Source: a virus
Reading direction: 5' to 3' (one strand)
Virus record (IMG/VR): IMGVR_UViG_3300041809_003506
Span: 1 to 58,592 of that record
Length of the DNA: 58,592 bases
This document shows positions 1 through 7,767 of the stretch, piece after piece. Positions within the stretch are counted from its first letter, which is position 1, and every line of letters starts with the position of its first letter. The notes beneath the pieces are model-generated. The model was not told the origin of the DNA. It saw nothing but the letters and a program-made list of their open reading frames with translations, and ran no database searches. Made by a program: the position numbers and the translations under genes.

Positions 1-91
1 GGATTCCTTGTTTGCCGGACGGGGCACTAGATAGCGGAACCGGCCGGCGCTTGCAGGGCCGGAACGCGGACTGTATAAGCGCCGCCAATGT

Positions 92-168
92 CGGAGTGTA
101 GCGCAGTCTGGTAGCGCACCACGTTCGGGACGTGGGGGTCGCAGGTTCAAATCCTGCCACTCCGACCA
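92..168 (+). tRNA. tRNA-Pro (anticodon CGG)
   Basis: The sequence folds as a full cloverleaf. Acceptor strands CGGAGTG and CACTCCG pair, the anticodon stem CCACG/CGTGG closes the loop TTCGGGA with CGG at positions 34-36 and G37, and the T arm is GCAGG-TTCAAAT-CCTGC. The 3' CCA is encoded. The gene sits at one end of the prophage with the integrase at the other. The 3' half of a tRNA gene is a classic attachment site for tyrosine integrases, so this is the likely attB/attL, but the matching repeat beyond the integrase lies outside the window. Confidence 0.97.
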
Positions 169-242
169 GACCTTAGCTCAAATCGCAATCCTCATTGCCA
201 ATCCTTCCGCCAATCCAACGCGGAACGAGGGGCGAACATCCG

Positions 243-836
243 ATGTCTAAATTCCAAGCTTGCAAATGGCGCCACGGTTTTCTGAGGCCCGTCGTGCGCG
301 GCGAACATGGATGGCGCCGGGTGCGCCGGCGAGCGCCTTCCCGGCGTGGCCTTCCCGATGCCCAAACGATCAGAGAATTCTGGGCGCCGATATTAGCCAG
401 ACCGCCATGGAACAAGTTTCGGTCTCCCCATCATGGTCAATTCAGCTTCGATCGATGCTTCGCCTGCGGTGCTAACTCCATGATGGCGCGGGCTCACATC
501 GTGCCTCGCTGGGACGGCGGCAGTGACCGCGCAGCTAATCTTCACCTGCTTTGCCGCATATGCCACGAAATCAGCGAGGGTTATGACGGCCTTTCTTATT
601 GGCGCTGGTTTAGGGAGCAAACCTTTCAGACCGCGATCCAACAGGGCGCCGCCATGCGGGTGACCGACGTTTTCGGTGCCGCCGCCGCCGCGGAGATCAT
701 CGGCACAATTCCAGATTACGATTTGGCTTCGCTCGCCATTCAATACGCGTTCGGCATGACAGCTGCCGATCCCTTGGCGATGTCGATAAGCGGTAGCGCT
801 TTCACTCAGGAGTTTCAAAGCAGAATAGCCGCATAA
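243..836 (+). CDS. HNH endonuclease-like protein
   Basis: A 197-residue protein. A central segment has a Cys pair (CFACG), then ARAHIVPRWDGG, then a downstream Asn and LLCRICHE. This is the usual HNH arrangement, with two CxxC zinc knuckles around the beta-beta-alpha metal finger. The ATG at 243 is preferred over one 48 bp upstream because a GAGGGG stretch precedes it. It is on the plus strand between the tRNA and the terminator of the late operon, so it is outside the virion operon and may be cargo near the attachment site or a host gene. Its target is unknown. Confidence 0.7.
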   Translation: MSKFQACKWRHGFLRPVVRGEHGWRRVRRRAPSRRGLPDAQTIREFWAPILARPPWNKFRSPHHGQFSFDRCFACGANSMMARAHIVPRWDGGSDRAANLHLLCRICHEISEGYDGLSYWRWFREQTFQTAIQQGAAMRVTDVFGAAAAAEIIGTIPDYDLASLAIQYAFGMTAADPLAMSISGSAFTQEFQSRIAA

Positions 837-885
837 CTGTAGTATTCAGATCCCCTCGACACACTACCCCTAGATTCCCCTCCCC

Positions 886-930
886 TAAAACGCAAAACAG
901 GCCCGACCTGGCATCGCTGCCAAGCCGGGC
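886..930 (-). terminator. Rho-independent terminator of the leftward late operon
   Basis: On the minus strand, 12-nt arms (901-912 with 919-930; two positions are not Watson-Crick) form a GC-rich hairpin. It is followed by a T-rich run containing TTTTGCGTTTT (886-897). It lies about 100 bp after the last minus-strand gene and before the plus-strand HNH gene, so it should end the late transcript. Confidence 0.8.
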
Positions 931-1025
931 TCTAAAGTCATAGGGAGGAAACGCCCAAGGAGGGCAGTCACCGTCCGGCATTCGGTTCGGACGGCTTCTC
1001 GTTGGCGGCAGAGCCGCCGAATTCG

Positions 1026-1148
1026 TCAAGTCGCGAAGCGAGCGCCCAGGCGCGCGACGAGCAGCGACGCCAGTGCCCATCCAGCCCCGGTGAAGAAGCC
1101 AACGCAAAACCAGACGCCGATCGAATACAGCGTGACGGTTGCAGGCAT
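1026..1148 (-). CDS. 40-residue single-span membrane protein, end of lysis region
   Basis: A short ORF that starts with ATG after a good ribosome site (AAAGGAAG, spacing about 7). The product begins MPATVTLYSIGVWFCVGFF and has one strongly hydrophobic helix (about residues 5-32) and a basic C-terminus. It is the last gene of the late operon, 5 bp after the upstream gene. Position and shape fit a small holin-like or lysis accessory protein, but no family is recognised, so the role is inference. Confidence 0.6.
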   Translation of the reverse strand: MPATVTLYSIGVWFCVGFFTGAGWALASLLVARLGARFAT

Positions 1149-1152
1149 TGGA

Positions 1153-1401
1153 TCACTTCCTTTCCGGACCCATGATGCTCGGCGTTGATCCGAGCAGAGG
1201 ATCCCACGACCGCCGCGCCAGCCCCGGCGGCGCGTCGGCGAGCACCATCTGCAGCGTCGCCAGGATGGCGATCAGGACGATGAGCATCTGGCAGACCCGC
1301 TTCGGGATCGCCGGCATCCCCAAGACCTCGCAAACGAACCAAAGGATGATCGCCATGATGGCGAGCTTGGACACCTCGATGGCGAACGCGATGACGCTCA
1401 T
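1153..1401 (-). CDS. Small membrane protein with two hydrophobic helices
   Basis: An 82-residue protein beginning MSVIAFAIEVSKLAIMAIIL, with hydrophobic stretches at about residues 3-25 and 35-52 and a polar C-terminal tail. Its ATG overlaps the stop of the upstream gene in an ATGA arrangement, so translation is probably coupled. Two helices and the position by the endolysin and other membrane genes make it a holin candidate. No diagnostic motif is visible. Confidence 0.6.
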   Translation of the reverse strand: MSVIAFAIEVSKLAIMAIILWFVCEVLGMPAIPKRVCQMLIVLIAILATLQMVLADAPPGLARRSWDPLLGSTPSIMGPERK

Positions 1402-1544
1402 ATCCGGCCCATCAACAGCAGCACGACCAGAACGATGAGCAAGATGCCGACAATCCCGATGCCCCCATGTACGGGGCCTCCGATATAGAAGCCGCCGCCA
1501 CCAAACAAGAGCACCAGAACGATGATGAGAAGGATCAGACCCAT
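1398..1544 (-). CDS. DUF3309-like small membrane protein
   Basis: A 48-residue, almost wholly hydrophobic protein. It starts MGLILLIIVLVLLFGGGGF, has a glycine-rich turn, and ends LLIVLVVLLLMGRI. This two-helix hairpin with an MGLILL start and an L-rich MGR(I/L) end matches the small proteins annotated as DUF3309 or Thivi_2564-type. The ribosome site AAGGAAA precedes the ATG. It belongs to a run of membrane genes near the lysis enzymes; its function is unknown. Confidence 0.7.
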   Translation of the reverse strand: MGLILLIIVLVLLFGGGGFYIGGPVHGGIGIVGILLIVLVVLLLMGRI

Positions 1545-1597
1545 TGGAGTTTCCTTTCGTTAGCGGGCGCCGCGCGAAGCATCTCCGGCCTACTGGC

Positions 1598-2062
1598 CTA
1601 CTGGCAGGCCACGACGAATGACGCGACGTGGCTATCAACAATCGGCCAAAAGAGCCCCTGCAGCGGATTGCACCAGCGCGTCACTTGCGAATGATAGTTT
1701 GCGGGACCGCAGGCGATTGCCCCAGGGACGGGAAATTCCCGCACGAATTGAAAGCTGCCGTGGTCGATCGGCACAACCTCGGACGCATCGATGTTGTTGA
1801 GGCTCAGAACGACGCCTTGCGCATCGACGATCCAGCGATGCACGAGGCCGTGGCAATCGGCATCGAACCGACCGATCGCGGCGTTGGCTTTGAACTTGAA
1901 ATTGGCGGTCTGCCCCGGCTTGACGACATTCGGCTCGATTCGAACGTCGGCGTATTCGCGCGGCGATAATCTTTCCGCCAGCAACTCGATCGCCAGCATT
2001 CCCACGATTGCCGCCAGAATGATCGGCGGGGCGTGATAGGCCAGACGCCGCCACAGGCTCAC
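1598..2062 (-). CDS. Membrane-anchored protein, unknown function
   Basis: A 154-residue protein. Start taken as a GTG that overlaps the stop of the upstream gene (GTGA). One hydrophobic helix near residues 10-30 is followed by a polar domain with several cysteines. That domain should face the periplasm and reads like a small beta-sandwich (PNVVKPGQTANFKFKANA). A longer reading from 2296 is rejected because it crosses the well-supported upstream gene. No family recognised. It lies in the lysis/membrane cluster. Confidence 0.6.
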   Translation of the reverse strand: MSLWRRLAYHAPPIILAAIVGMLAIELLAERLSPREYADVRIEPNVVKPGQTANFKFKANAAIGRFDADCHGLVHRWIVDAQGVVLSLNNIDASEVVPIDHGSFQFVREFPVPGAIACGPANYHSQVTRWCNPLQGLFWPIVDSHVASFVVACQ

Positions 2063-2265
2063 TGCCTGCCATGCAGGACCAGTTGAATAATACCCCAAAC
2101 CGCCAACATGGCGGCCGGCAAGGCGAGCAGCCAGCGCAATGAAGTGGCGGCGATACCACGCCAGATTGCCCGGCGCTCGTACCAATGGATTACCCGCCGC
2201 GCTTTTTGTCTTTCGTGCGCGGCCAGCGGACCTTTTGGTAGGTCGTCCTCCGGATTCCATGGCAT
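2059..2265 (-). CDS. Small basic membrane protein
   Basis: A 68-residue protein with a charged N-terminus rich in Arg and Lys and one hydrophobic helix near the C-terminus (residues about 42-64, LLALPAAMLAVWGIIQLVL). GGAGAGAA precedes the ATG. This is an N-in single-span layout in the late operon next to other membrane genes. Function unknown. Confidence 0.6.
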   Translation of the reverse strand: MPWNPEDDLPKGPLAAHERQKARRVIHWYERRAIWRGIAATSLRWLLALPAAMLAVWGIIQLVLHGRQ

Positions 2266-2309
2266 TTCTCTCCGCGCCCCTCGTTTCCTGGTTCATGTCA
2301 TGGAACGCT

Positions 2310-2948
2310 TCATGCGGCCGTCAGTGTGGCTTTCAGTTTCAGATATGCCGCCACATCGGCGCAATAGCCGAGGATGCTGTGACAGGCGAACGGGTCACGC
2401 TGCGCCTGGCCGACTGCGATCAAGAAGTGCACGTCGAGGAACGTAAACAGCGGCGGCACGTCGAACGGCAGCATCGGCACCGGATCGTTGCCGCGGCGAT
2501 ATTGCCGCACGTCGATCGACGCCAGCGCATCGACAAACTTGCCGCCACCAAAGCGTGGCGAGCCGAACGTGACGATCGCCAGCGGCGGCTTCCCCATGCA
2601 GGCCAACAATGCGCCGACGCCGAGCGCAAGCGCACCACCGAGTGAATGCCCGGTGATGATCACCGGCTTATCGGCGAGCGCGGATTGCAGCGCCGGCATG
2701 ATGCCATTGGCGCCGTCGAGGAAGCCGACGTGGCAAAGGCCGAGCTGCGGATGATCCTTTTCCAGGACCGGCAGGCAGATGAAGTCCCGCGCCCAATCTC
2801 CCGCCGTGACCGAGCCGCGGAAGGCGACGACTTGCACGTCGCCCATAACCGTGATCCGCGCATCGGTGCCGGCCATCGGCACCGGCAGCGTCGGCGGATC
2901 GGCGTAGGTCGCAGCGCAGAGCTGCGCCAGATCGGCGTCGGAGATCAT
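2310..2948 (-). CDS. Class 3 lipase-family alpha/beta hydrolase
   Basis: A 212-residue protein with the nucleophile elbow GHSLGG (Ser102), a preceding VVAFRGS strand typical of class 3 lipases, a likely acid in GNDPVPMLP, and a late His in DPFACHSILGY that can complete the triad. The ATG overlaps the upstream stop (ATGA), which sets the start. There is no signal peptide. It lies in the lysis region, so a role in membrane breakdown at lysis is possible, but its substrate cannot be read from sequence. Confidence 0.85.
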   Translation of the reverse strand: MISDADLAQLCAATYADPPTLPVPMAGTDARITVMGDVQVVAFRGSVTAGDWARDFICLPVLEKDHPQLGLCHVGFLDGANGIMPALQSALADKPVIITGHSLGGALALGVGALLACMGKPPLAIVTFGSPRFGGGKFVDALASIDVRQYRRGNDPVPMLPFDVPPLFTFLDVHFLIAVGQAQRDPFACHSILGYCADVAAYLKLKATLTAA

Positions 2949-3154
2949 GCGGGCATTCCGAATTTCTTCTCTGCCGCCGCGCGTATCTTTTCGTGCAGCG
3001 CGATCAGCTCGCCGAAAACCTTCATGAACTTGTCGAAGGAGACTTCGATCGCCTCGCCGGCCGACACGCGGAGCCATGCCTGGTCGGCAGCGCCGCGTAT
3101 CTGCTCGGCGAGCGTCTCGTCGATCGCGGCGAGCACGCGCTCGCCGGGCGTCAT
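2945..3154 (-). CDS. Small helical protein, unknown function
   Basis: A 69-residue charged protein that appears mainly helical (AAIDETLAEQIRGAADQAWL and KFMKVFGELIALHEKIRAAAEKK). It overlaps the genes on both sides by 4 bp, so it is part of one coupled unit with the lipase. It is similar in tone to the 102-residue product encoded at 13345-13653 (MVDDLAPEF..EIEQFADKY). No function assigned. Confidence 0.55.
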   Translation of the reverse strand: MTPGERVLAAIDETLAEQIRGAADQAWLRVSAGEAIEVSFDKFMKVFGELIALHEKIRAAAEKKFGMPA

Positions 3155-4077
3155 GGCGTCAGCGTCATCGCCGGCAAGGTGATCGGCGCCAAGGCCGGCA
3201 TCAGAGCCGTTGCCGCCGCCGGCAGGATCTTGATGCCCACCATCGCCATGATTTGAATGAATGTGTTGATCTCGTCGCCGAGCAGCGGCGCGCAGCCGAG
3301 CTTGAGATAGGTGGGCAACCCGGCCTGCAACTGCGCAATGAAGTCACGCTTTTCCTGGAAGAGCTGCACGCCGACGAACTTGCCGGTCAGCTTGGCGGCG
3401 ACCGGCAATGATTGCAGGAACTTCACGGCAGCCGGATAGCAGGCATGCGAGATCGGGTCTTTGACGACCGCGGCAGCGCCAGGATTTGCCGGAACCGCCG
3501 GCGTCACGACCGTCACCCCGTCAGGCGCGATAACAGCCGGAACCGCCGGCGTCGCCGGGATCGCCGGAGTCACGACGGTGCCGGCGTCGACATCCGCCGC
3601 GTTGATGTCGACGACGATGGCGGCAACATCCTCCGCTTTGATTTTTTCCAATTTGTCCATCAAGTCGGCGATCGGATCGTTGCTCGTTGGCGGATTGGCT
3701 GCCGGAGCCGCGGGCACAGTCTTTTGCAGCGGCAACGACAACGGTTTCAACTTCGGGAAACTGACGCCATTCGCTGCCTGCGCCGGCATGGCGAAGGAAA
3801 GCGCAACGCCAATGATTAGAAAGCCGATCAGCGCCTTGACCGCCGGCGGGACCGAAGGCGTCGGGATCATCATCCCAGCGTCTTTCGACGAATACGCCGA
3901 CATTCCCGTCATGACAGTGGTACCGATGAACGCCAGCAATGCGCTCCAGCCCTTGACGTAGGGAATCCAGTCCAGCGGTACGACGTTGGTCAGCGAGACC
4001 GAACCCTGACCGATGCCCTGCTCGATCATCAACGCGATACCGAGGAAAACTACCCACTTCGGATCGATGCCTTTCAT
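3151..4077 (-). CDS. Phage membrane protein with Ala/Pro-rich linker
   Basis: A 308-residue protein. Two or three hydrophobic helices lie in the first 105 residues (around 8-28, 45-62 and 83-98). They are followed by an Ala/Pro/Val-rich linker with repeated TPAIPATPAVPA-type units (about 165-205) and a C-terminal domain with two cysteines. The N-terminal half resembles phage holin-type membrane proteins. It sits between the endolysin cluster and the lipase. A holin role is possible but unproven. Confidence 0.55.
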   Translation of the reverse strand: MKGIDPKWVVFLGIALMIEQGIGQGSVSLTNVVPLDWIPYVKGWSALLAFIGTTVMTGMSAYSSKDAGMMIPTPSVPPAVKALIGFLIIGVALSFAMPAQAANGVSFPKLKPLSLPLQKTVPAAPAANPPTSNDPIADLMDKLEKIKAEDVAAIVVDINAADVDAGTVVTPAIPATPAVPAVIAPDGVTVVTPAVPANPGAAAVVKDPISHACYPAAVKFLQSLPVAAKLTGKFVGVQLFQEKRDFIAQLQAGLPTYLKLGCAPLLGDEINTFIQIMAMVGIKILPAAATALMPALAPITLPAMTLTP

Positions 4078-4119
4078 GGCCTTTGTCTCCTTGAGAAAAT
4101 GAAAACGGGATTTGTTTGG

Positions 4120-4404
4120 TCAGACTTTGGCGATCCGCGCCTGATAGTCGACGAGGAGCGCCCGCAGCTTGCCGATCAGCGCGATGGCGCTTGCCACTTC
4201 CGGCATCAGCGGTTCGAGCTCCGGCATGGCTTCGCCGAATTCCAGGAACGCTGGCTGTTGCGCCTCGACGCGCTTCAGCGCCGGCGCCAGGATCGTCTGC
4301 GCTTTCTCGACCGTTTGCAGCGCCACGACGATCTCCGGGACGAGCGGCTTCAGCTCGGGAACGAATACGGCGAGCTTGCGCAATGCGGATTCGATCTCTT
4401 GCAT
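4120..4404 (-). CDS. Helical protein, unknown function
   Basis: A 94-residue protein with two similar halves (LAVFVPELKPLVPEIVVAL and FGEAMPELEPLMPEVASAI), which suggests a helical duplication. The ATG at 4404 follows AGGAAA at good spacing. A TTG 12 bp upstream overlaps the previous stop but has no ribosome site. There are no cysteines and no membrane segment. Function not recognised. Confidence 0.55.
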   Translation of the reverse strand: MQEIESALRKLAVFVPELKPLVPEIVVALQTVEKAQTILAPALKRVEAQQPAFLEFGEAMPELEPLMPEVASAIALIGKLRALLVDYQARIAKV

Positions 4405-4412
4405 GGCTTTCC

Positions 4413-4655
4413 TCAATCAATCAGGCGATGGCCGCGCAGCACGGCGCGGCAGGCTGGCGAAATCTGCGCCTTGTTGATGATCAGACAGTGTGCGACCGGC
4501 CGCGGATCGCCGAAATACGCCGCCAACAAATCCCCGATCGAGCACAGCCGCCGGGCATCGGCTTCGCAGGCGATGCGTTCGCGCGACATCGTCGCGGCGT
4601 CAGCTTGCGAAGCGCAAAGGCAGAATGCGAGAATGAGCGGACCGATGACGCGCAT
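4413..4655 (-). CDS. Small secreted cysteine-containing protein
   Basis: An 80-residue protein with an N-terminal Sec signal peptide (MRVIGPLILAFCLCASQADA) and a mature part with four cysteines (CEADARRLC, AHC, SPAC), probably two periplasmic disulfides. The ATG overlaps the stop of the endolysin gene (TGATG overlap), suggesting co-translation. The combination could suit a spanin-like or secreted lysis accessory, but no family is recognised. Confidence 0.55.
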   Translation of the reverse strand: MRVIGPLILAFCLCASQADAATMSRERIACEADARRLCSIGDLLAAYFGDPRPVAHCLIINKAQISPACRAVLRGHRLID

Positions 4656-5497
4656 CAATTCGACGCCTGCCTGAGCTGTGCATTGATCGCCAGCCAGGTC
4701 TCCGGCCCGGCGATGCCGTCGGCTTCAAGCCCGACCGCCTCTTGGAACGCGGCAACAGCGCGCCGTGTCTCGCGGCCGTAGCTGTCATCGACCGTCAGCG
4801 GCGGATCGCAGCCGAGCGAATTCAATGCGCGCTGCACGTCGCCGGCGTCGCGCAAGCCGACTGGTGTCGCCATCGGCGGCGGCACGACGGCCGCGGCGAT
4901 CTGCATCGGTGCGGCGGGGAAGGCGACCGGCAGCGCCAGGTCGGGGCGCAGCTCGACGATACGAAACATCATCGGGATGACGCCGAGCTGCTCGTCGACG
5001 GCATTAGCGTCGAACACGCCGTCGCCGGTAAACTTGCTCCGCGTATAAATGCTCGTTCCCGCCCACAGGTATGGCGTGTGAACGCCGCGCGCGCGATAGC
5101 CGAAGCCGTTGAATAGCTCCCACTCGTAGCAGGATCGCTCCCAGCTCCAATTCGCGGCGCCGACAGCGTCGAGATGATCGATCTGGTAGGATTTGATCTG
5201 TGCCGCAGTAAAACTCGCGAACGGTCCGATGCCGCGCGGCACATGCACGGAAACGTGGTCCCACGGATCGCCCTGTGCCGGGCTCAATCTGAAATTCGAT
5301 GCCGCCTCGCGCTCGAATGAAGCCGCAGCGTCAATCTCCGGCACTTGCGTCGCATCACAGCCGGCCTTGTAGCGGCCTTCGTCGATGAAGCTGATCAGCC
5401 TGTGCGCAGCCGCCTCGACCGCGGTCCCGCGCGTGATCTTCATCTGCGCGAGCAAAGCGGTGTATTCCGGCGCGAGAACCGTGAACGGATGCTGCAT
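4655..5497 (-). CDS. Endolysin with C-terminal peptidoglycan-binding domain
   Basis: A 280-residue modular protein. Residues about 40-185 resemble a lysozyme-like phage hydrolase domain, with a conserved Glu in FEREAASNF, the stretch RGIGPFASFTAAQIKSY, and FNGFGYRARGVHTPYLWAG. After a Pro/Ala linker, residues about 221-275 form a typical PG_binding_1 domain (VQRALNSLG.. RAVAAFQEAVGLEADGIAGPETW). There is no signal peptide, so it needs a holin. Neighbouring membrane genes are the candidates. Confidence 0.85.
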   Translation of the reverse strand: MQHPFTVLAPEYTALLAQMKITRGTAVEAAAHRLISFIDEGRYKAGCDATQVPEIDAAASFEREAASNFRLSPAQGDPWDHVSVHVPRGIGPFASFTAAQIKSYQIDHLDAVGAANWSWERSCYEWELFNGFGYRARGVHTPYLWAGTSIYTRSKFTGDGVFDANAVDEQLGVIPMMFRIVELRPDLALPVAFPAAPMQIAAAVVPPPMATPVGLRDAGDVQRALNSLGCDPPLTVDDSYGRETRRAVAAFQEAVGLEADGIAGPETWLAINAQLRQASN

Positions 5498-5519
5498 GTC
5501 GGTCTTTCAGCTTGTGCTT

Positions 5520-5804
5520 TTAGTCGTGCCAGCAGGCCGCGCGGCGATCGCGCAATTTCTTCTTTCTCGCGCCGACGGCCGCGCAGGAATGTGGTGCGAC
5601 CGGCTTGATTTTCGTGAAACGATAGTGCGGCGCGGGCGGAATGATGACGGACCGCGCCGGCGCCGGCTCGATGGGAACAACAGCAGGCGCAGCCGCAACC
5701 GCCTCATGGCGCTGCGCGTGATCGTAGGCATGCAAGCCAAAGGCCACGGCCAAACCGACGATGAGGCCGAGCAGCGCGCCGGGAACGTAATTGCGCAAAT
5801 TCAT
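5520..5804 (-). CDS. Single-span membrane protein, possible spanin-like component
   Basis: A 94-residue protein with an N-terminal helix (YVPGALLGLIVGLAVAFGLHA), an Ala/Pro-rich middle, and a basic C-terminus with two cysteines. It directly precedes the endolysin in the transcript. The N-in/C-out layout and position fit an inner-membrane lysis protein such as an i-spanin, but no coiled coil is evident, so this is only a suggestion. Confidence 0.5.
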   Translation of the reverse strand: MNLRNYVPGALLGLIVGLAVAFGLHAYDHAQRHEAVAAAPAVVPIEPAPARSVIIPPAPHYRFTKIKPVAPHSCAAVGARKKKLRDRRAACWHD

Positions 5805-5811
5805 TTTTCAG

Positions 5812-6279
5812 TCAGCCTTGCACCAGGACGCCGTTGCGCAGGAAACCGTGCCAACGCTGATTGTCCATAAAGAATGAGCCGGCGCCGGCGGCGCAGGTGT
5901 TGCCCGCCTTGTCGACCGTTAGCTTTTCCCCGAACGTGCCGTGTCGCACCCAGCAGCGATGCGTCTTGTCATCCGGCTTGGTGCAGTTGCTGGCGCGATC
6001 ATCGATGTACCAATGATGCCGACTGTCCGGACCGGAATTCCCGATACAGACGCAAACGATCGAGAGCCCATCAGCGCCCGCTGGCGGGCCAGCTATCCGG
6101 ACCTTGCAGTCGCTGCGATCATTGGCATAGAGCGCGCCGATCGGCAGCTCGCCCGCGAGCTTCTGCTCGCCGGTTTCGACACATTGAAAGATCGTTGAAC
6201 GTCCGCGCCCGACACCAGACGGCAGATCAACCCAATCGGTCTGCCCTATCTGCTTCCACCAAGTGCAGACGTAATTCAT
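5812..6279 (-). CDS. Cysteine-rich protein, unknown function
   Basis: A 155-residue protein with about eight cysteines and several aromatic residues (MNYVCTWWKQIGQTDWVDLP; CVCIGNSGP; HHWYIDDRASNC). The pattern looks like an extracellular disulfide-bonded fold, yet no signal peptide is seen. ATG 6279 follows directly on a GTG that overlaps the upstream stop; either may be used. It is coupled to the next upstream gene. No family recognised. Confidence 0.5.
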   Translation of the reverse strand: MNYVCTWWKQIGQTDWVDLPSGVGRGRSTIFQCVETGEQKLAGELPIGALYANDRSDCKVRIAGPPAGADGLSIVCVCIGNSGPDSRHHWYIDDRASNCTKPDDKTHRCWVRHGTFGEKLTVDKAGNTCAAGAGSFFMDNQRWHGFLRNGVLVQG

Positions 6280-6899
6280 CACGCGCCCGCTCCCGGCAGA
6301 AAACAGCGGATTTGTGTAACGCTCTCAACGTCCCAATAGGGCCATACGACAGCGGGACCATACCTGTTGGGATCGGGGATGACCGCGGTGTCCGGCACGG
6401 CGATCCACTCCTTCCTTACGGGGCAGTCGCCTCCCCCTTCGACCCAACGCGGACATAGCCGCACGCGATAGCCGCCGTTTGGTCCGTCGGTATCCCAATC
6501 GACGTCCCTGACTTCCCTGCCGTCGGCGCCGGAACAGCACGGACCTTTGCTACTCGCGAGCCCGTTCCACCATTCCGCCGGCGGCGCTTTGCCTTGAGCG
6601 ATCAGGTTTGCCCAATAGCCGGTCGGATCGCCGGCGTGCGCCGGTCGAGCAATAAACAAACCGACCAGCCAGACGATGAGAATGACGGCCATTGCCAGCG
6701 CAGCGACGACGCCGGCGACAACGAACATTCGATGAATGCCCCTGTCGGCGTCGTGATCGAGCTGCTCCAGCGGTCCGAGATCGAGATGCGGCCAGTCGCC
6801 GTGCGCTTCCTGATGCACGTCGCGCGCCGGAATACCGAAATGCCGCGCCATCAGAAACCCCAAAGGATCAGCATGGCGAGCAAGGATCGCATCGGTCAC
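6279..6899 (-). CDS. Membrane-anchored protein, unknown function
   Basis: A 206-residue protein with a GTG start. Residues about 58-85 form one hydrophobic helix (MFVVAGVVAALAMAVILIVW), followed by a domain with four cysteines (GPCCSGADG, RLCPRW, GDCP) that should lie in the periplasm. The GTG lacks a clear ribosome site. The last codons overlap the next gene. It lies downstream of the plus-strand methyltransferase and is the first gene of the left-end lysis/membrane run. No function is recognised. Confidence 0.5.
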   Translation of the reverse strand: MTDAILARHADPLGFLMARHFGIPARDVHQEAHGDWPHLDLGPLEQLDHDADRGIHRMFVVAGVVAALAMAVILIVWLVGLFIARPAHAGDPTGYWANLIAQGKAPPAEWWNGLASSKGPCCSGADGREVRDVDWDTDGPNGGYRVRLCPRWVEGGGDCPVRKEWIAVPDTAVIPDPNRYGPAVVWPYWDVESVTQIRCFLPGAGA

Positions 6900-6954
6900 C
6901 TTGAAACTTTGCGCGATTGCGCGCGGCTGGCGCGCGTTCTAAGCTACGAGCCGC

Positions 6955-7767
6955 ATGAATATTCGGGCGACAAATCGCTGGAACCGGATCAAGGCGCGAC
7001 TTGCCACGCCGTTTTTGCGTCGCCTGCTGCGGCGCCGGAGTCATCTTGAACTGAGAGAAGAATTAGCGAGGCGATACATCCGCGGCGACGGCATCGAGGT
7101 CGGCGCGCTCAATGCCCCGTTACGCCTGCCGGATTGTGCGAACGCCCGCTACGTCGACCGCGCGCCGGGGAACGCGTTGCGGACAATGTATTCTTCCGAT
7201 ATCCGCGTGCAGTCGCCAGACATCGTATCCGATCTGGAAACGCTTGACGGCATTGGCGATGCGAGTCTCGATTTCGTCATCGCCAATCACGTGCTGGAAC
7301 ACGTCGAAAATCCACTGCAGGCGCTGGCGGCGGTCAGTCGCGTATTGCACCGGGACGGCATTGCCTTCATCACCCTGCCGGACAAAAGGTTCACCTTCGA
7401 TAAACGCCGCGCGATTACGCCGCTGCAGCATATCATCAGGGATTTCAACGAAGGACCGAGATGCTCGCGCCGCGAGCACTACCGGGATTGGGTCAAGAAC
7501 GTCGAACGATTGGCGGCAACGAAGGTTGAAAGACGTGCAACCGTGCTACAGAACCAAGGCGAAAACATTCATTTTCACGTGTGGGATTTCGCGGCGATGC
7601 GCGAAATGTTCGATTATGCCGCAACAGCCCTTCTCATAGATCTCGTTGTCGAGCATGCGCGCGAAAACCGCGGCGAAGTAGTGTGGGTGCTGCGACGAGA
7701 ACATGCCGCCGCAGCCAATACCTATCTCAATTGCCGGTCACGATTTTGCGGGTTCAGTGATGCTTAA
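6955..7767 (+). CDS. SAM-dependent methyltransferase (class I), opposite-strand cargo gene
   Basis: A 270-residue class I methyltransferase of the Methyltransf_11 type. Motif I is GDGIEVGALNAPL, followed by DFVIANHVLEHVENPLQAL (the usual motif IV region) and AFITLPDKRFTFD. The N-terminus is basic. It is one of only two genes on the plus strand within the left part of the prophage. Its last 14 bp overlap, tail to tail, the end of a fibre-like gene. The isolated orientation marks it as a moron; a sugar or lipid methylation role is possible. Confidence 0.8.
   Translation: MNIRATNRWNRIKARLATPFLRRLLRRRSHLELREELARRYIRGDGIEVGALNAPLRLPDCANARYVDRAPGNALRTMYSSDIRVQSPDIVSDLETLDGIGDASLDFVIANHVLEHVENPLQALAAVSRVLHRDGIAFITLPDKRFTFDKRRAITPLQHIIRDFNEGPRCSRREHYRDWVKNVERLAATKVERRATVLQNQGENIHFHVWDFAAMREMFDYAATALLIDLVVEHARENRGEVVWVLRREHAAAANTYLNCRSRFCGFSDA

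Noticed and set aside
1598-2296. A 232-codon reading of the membrane protein at 1598-2062
   Set aside because: It would run across the 68-codon gene, which has its own ribosome site, and the GTGA overlap fits the operon pattern better.
3480-3640. Tandem repeat locus in the membrane protein gene
   Set aside because: The Ala/Pro/Val repeats are protein-level low complexity; the DNA units diverge, so no DNA repeat is called.
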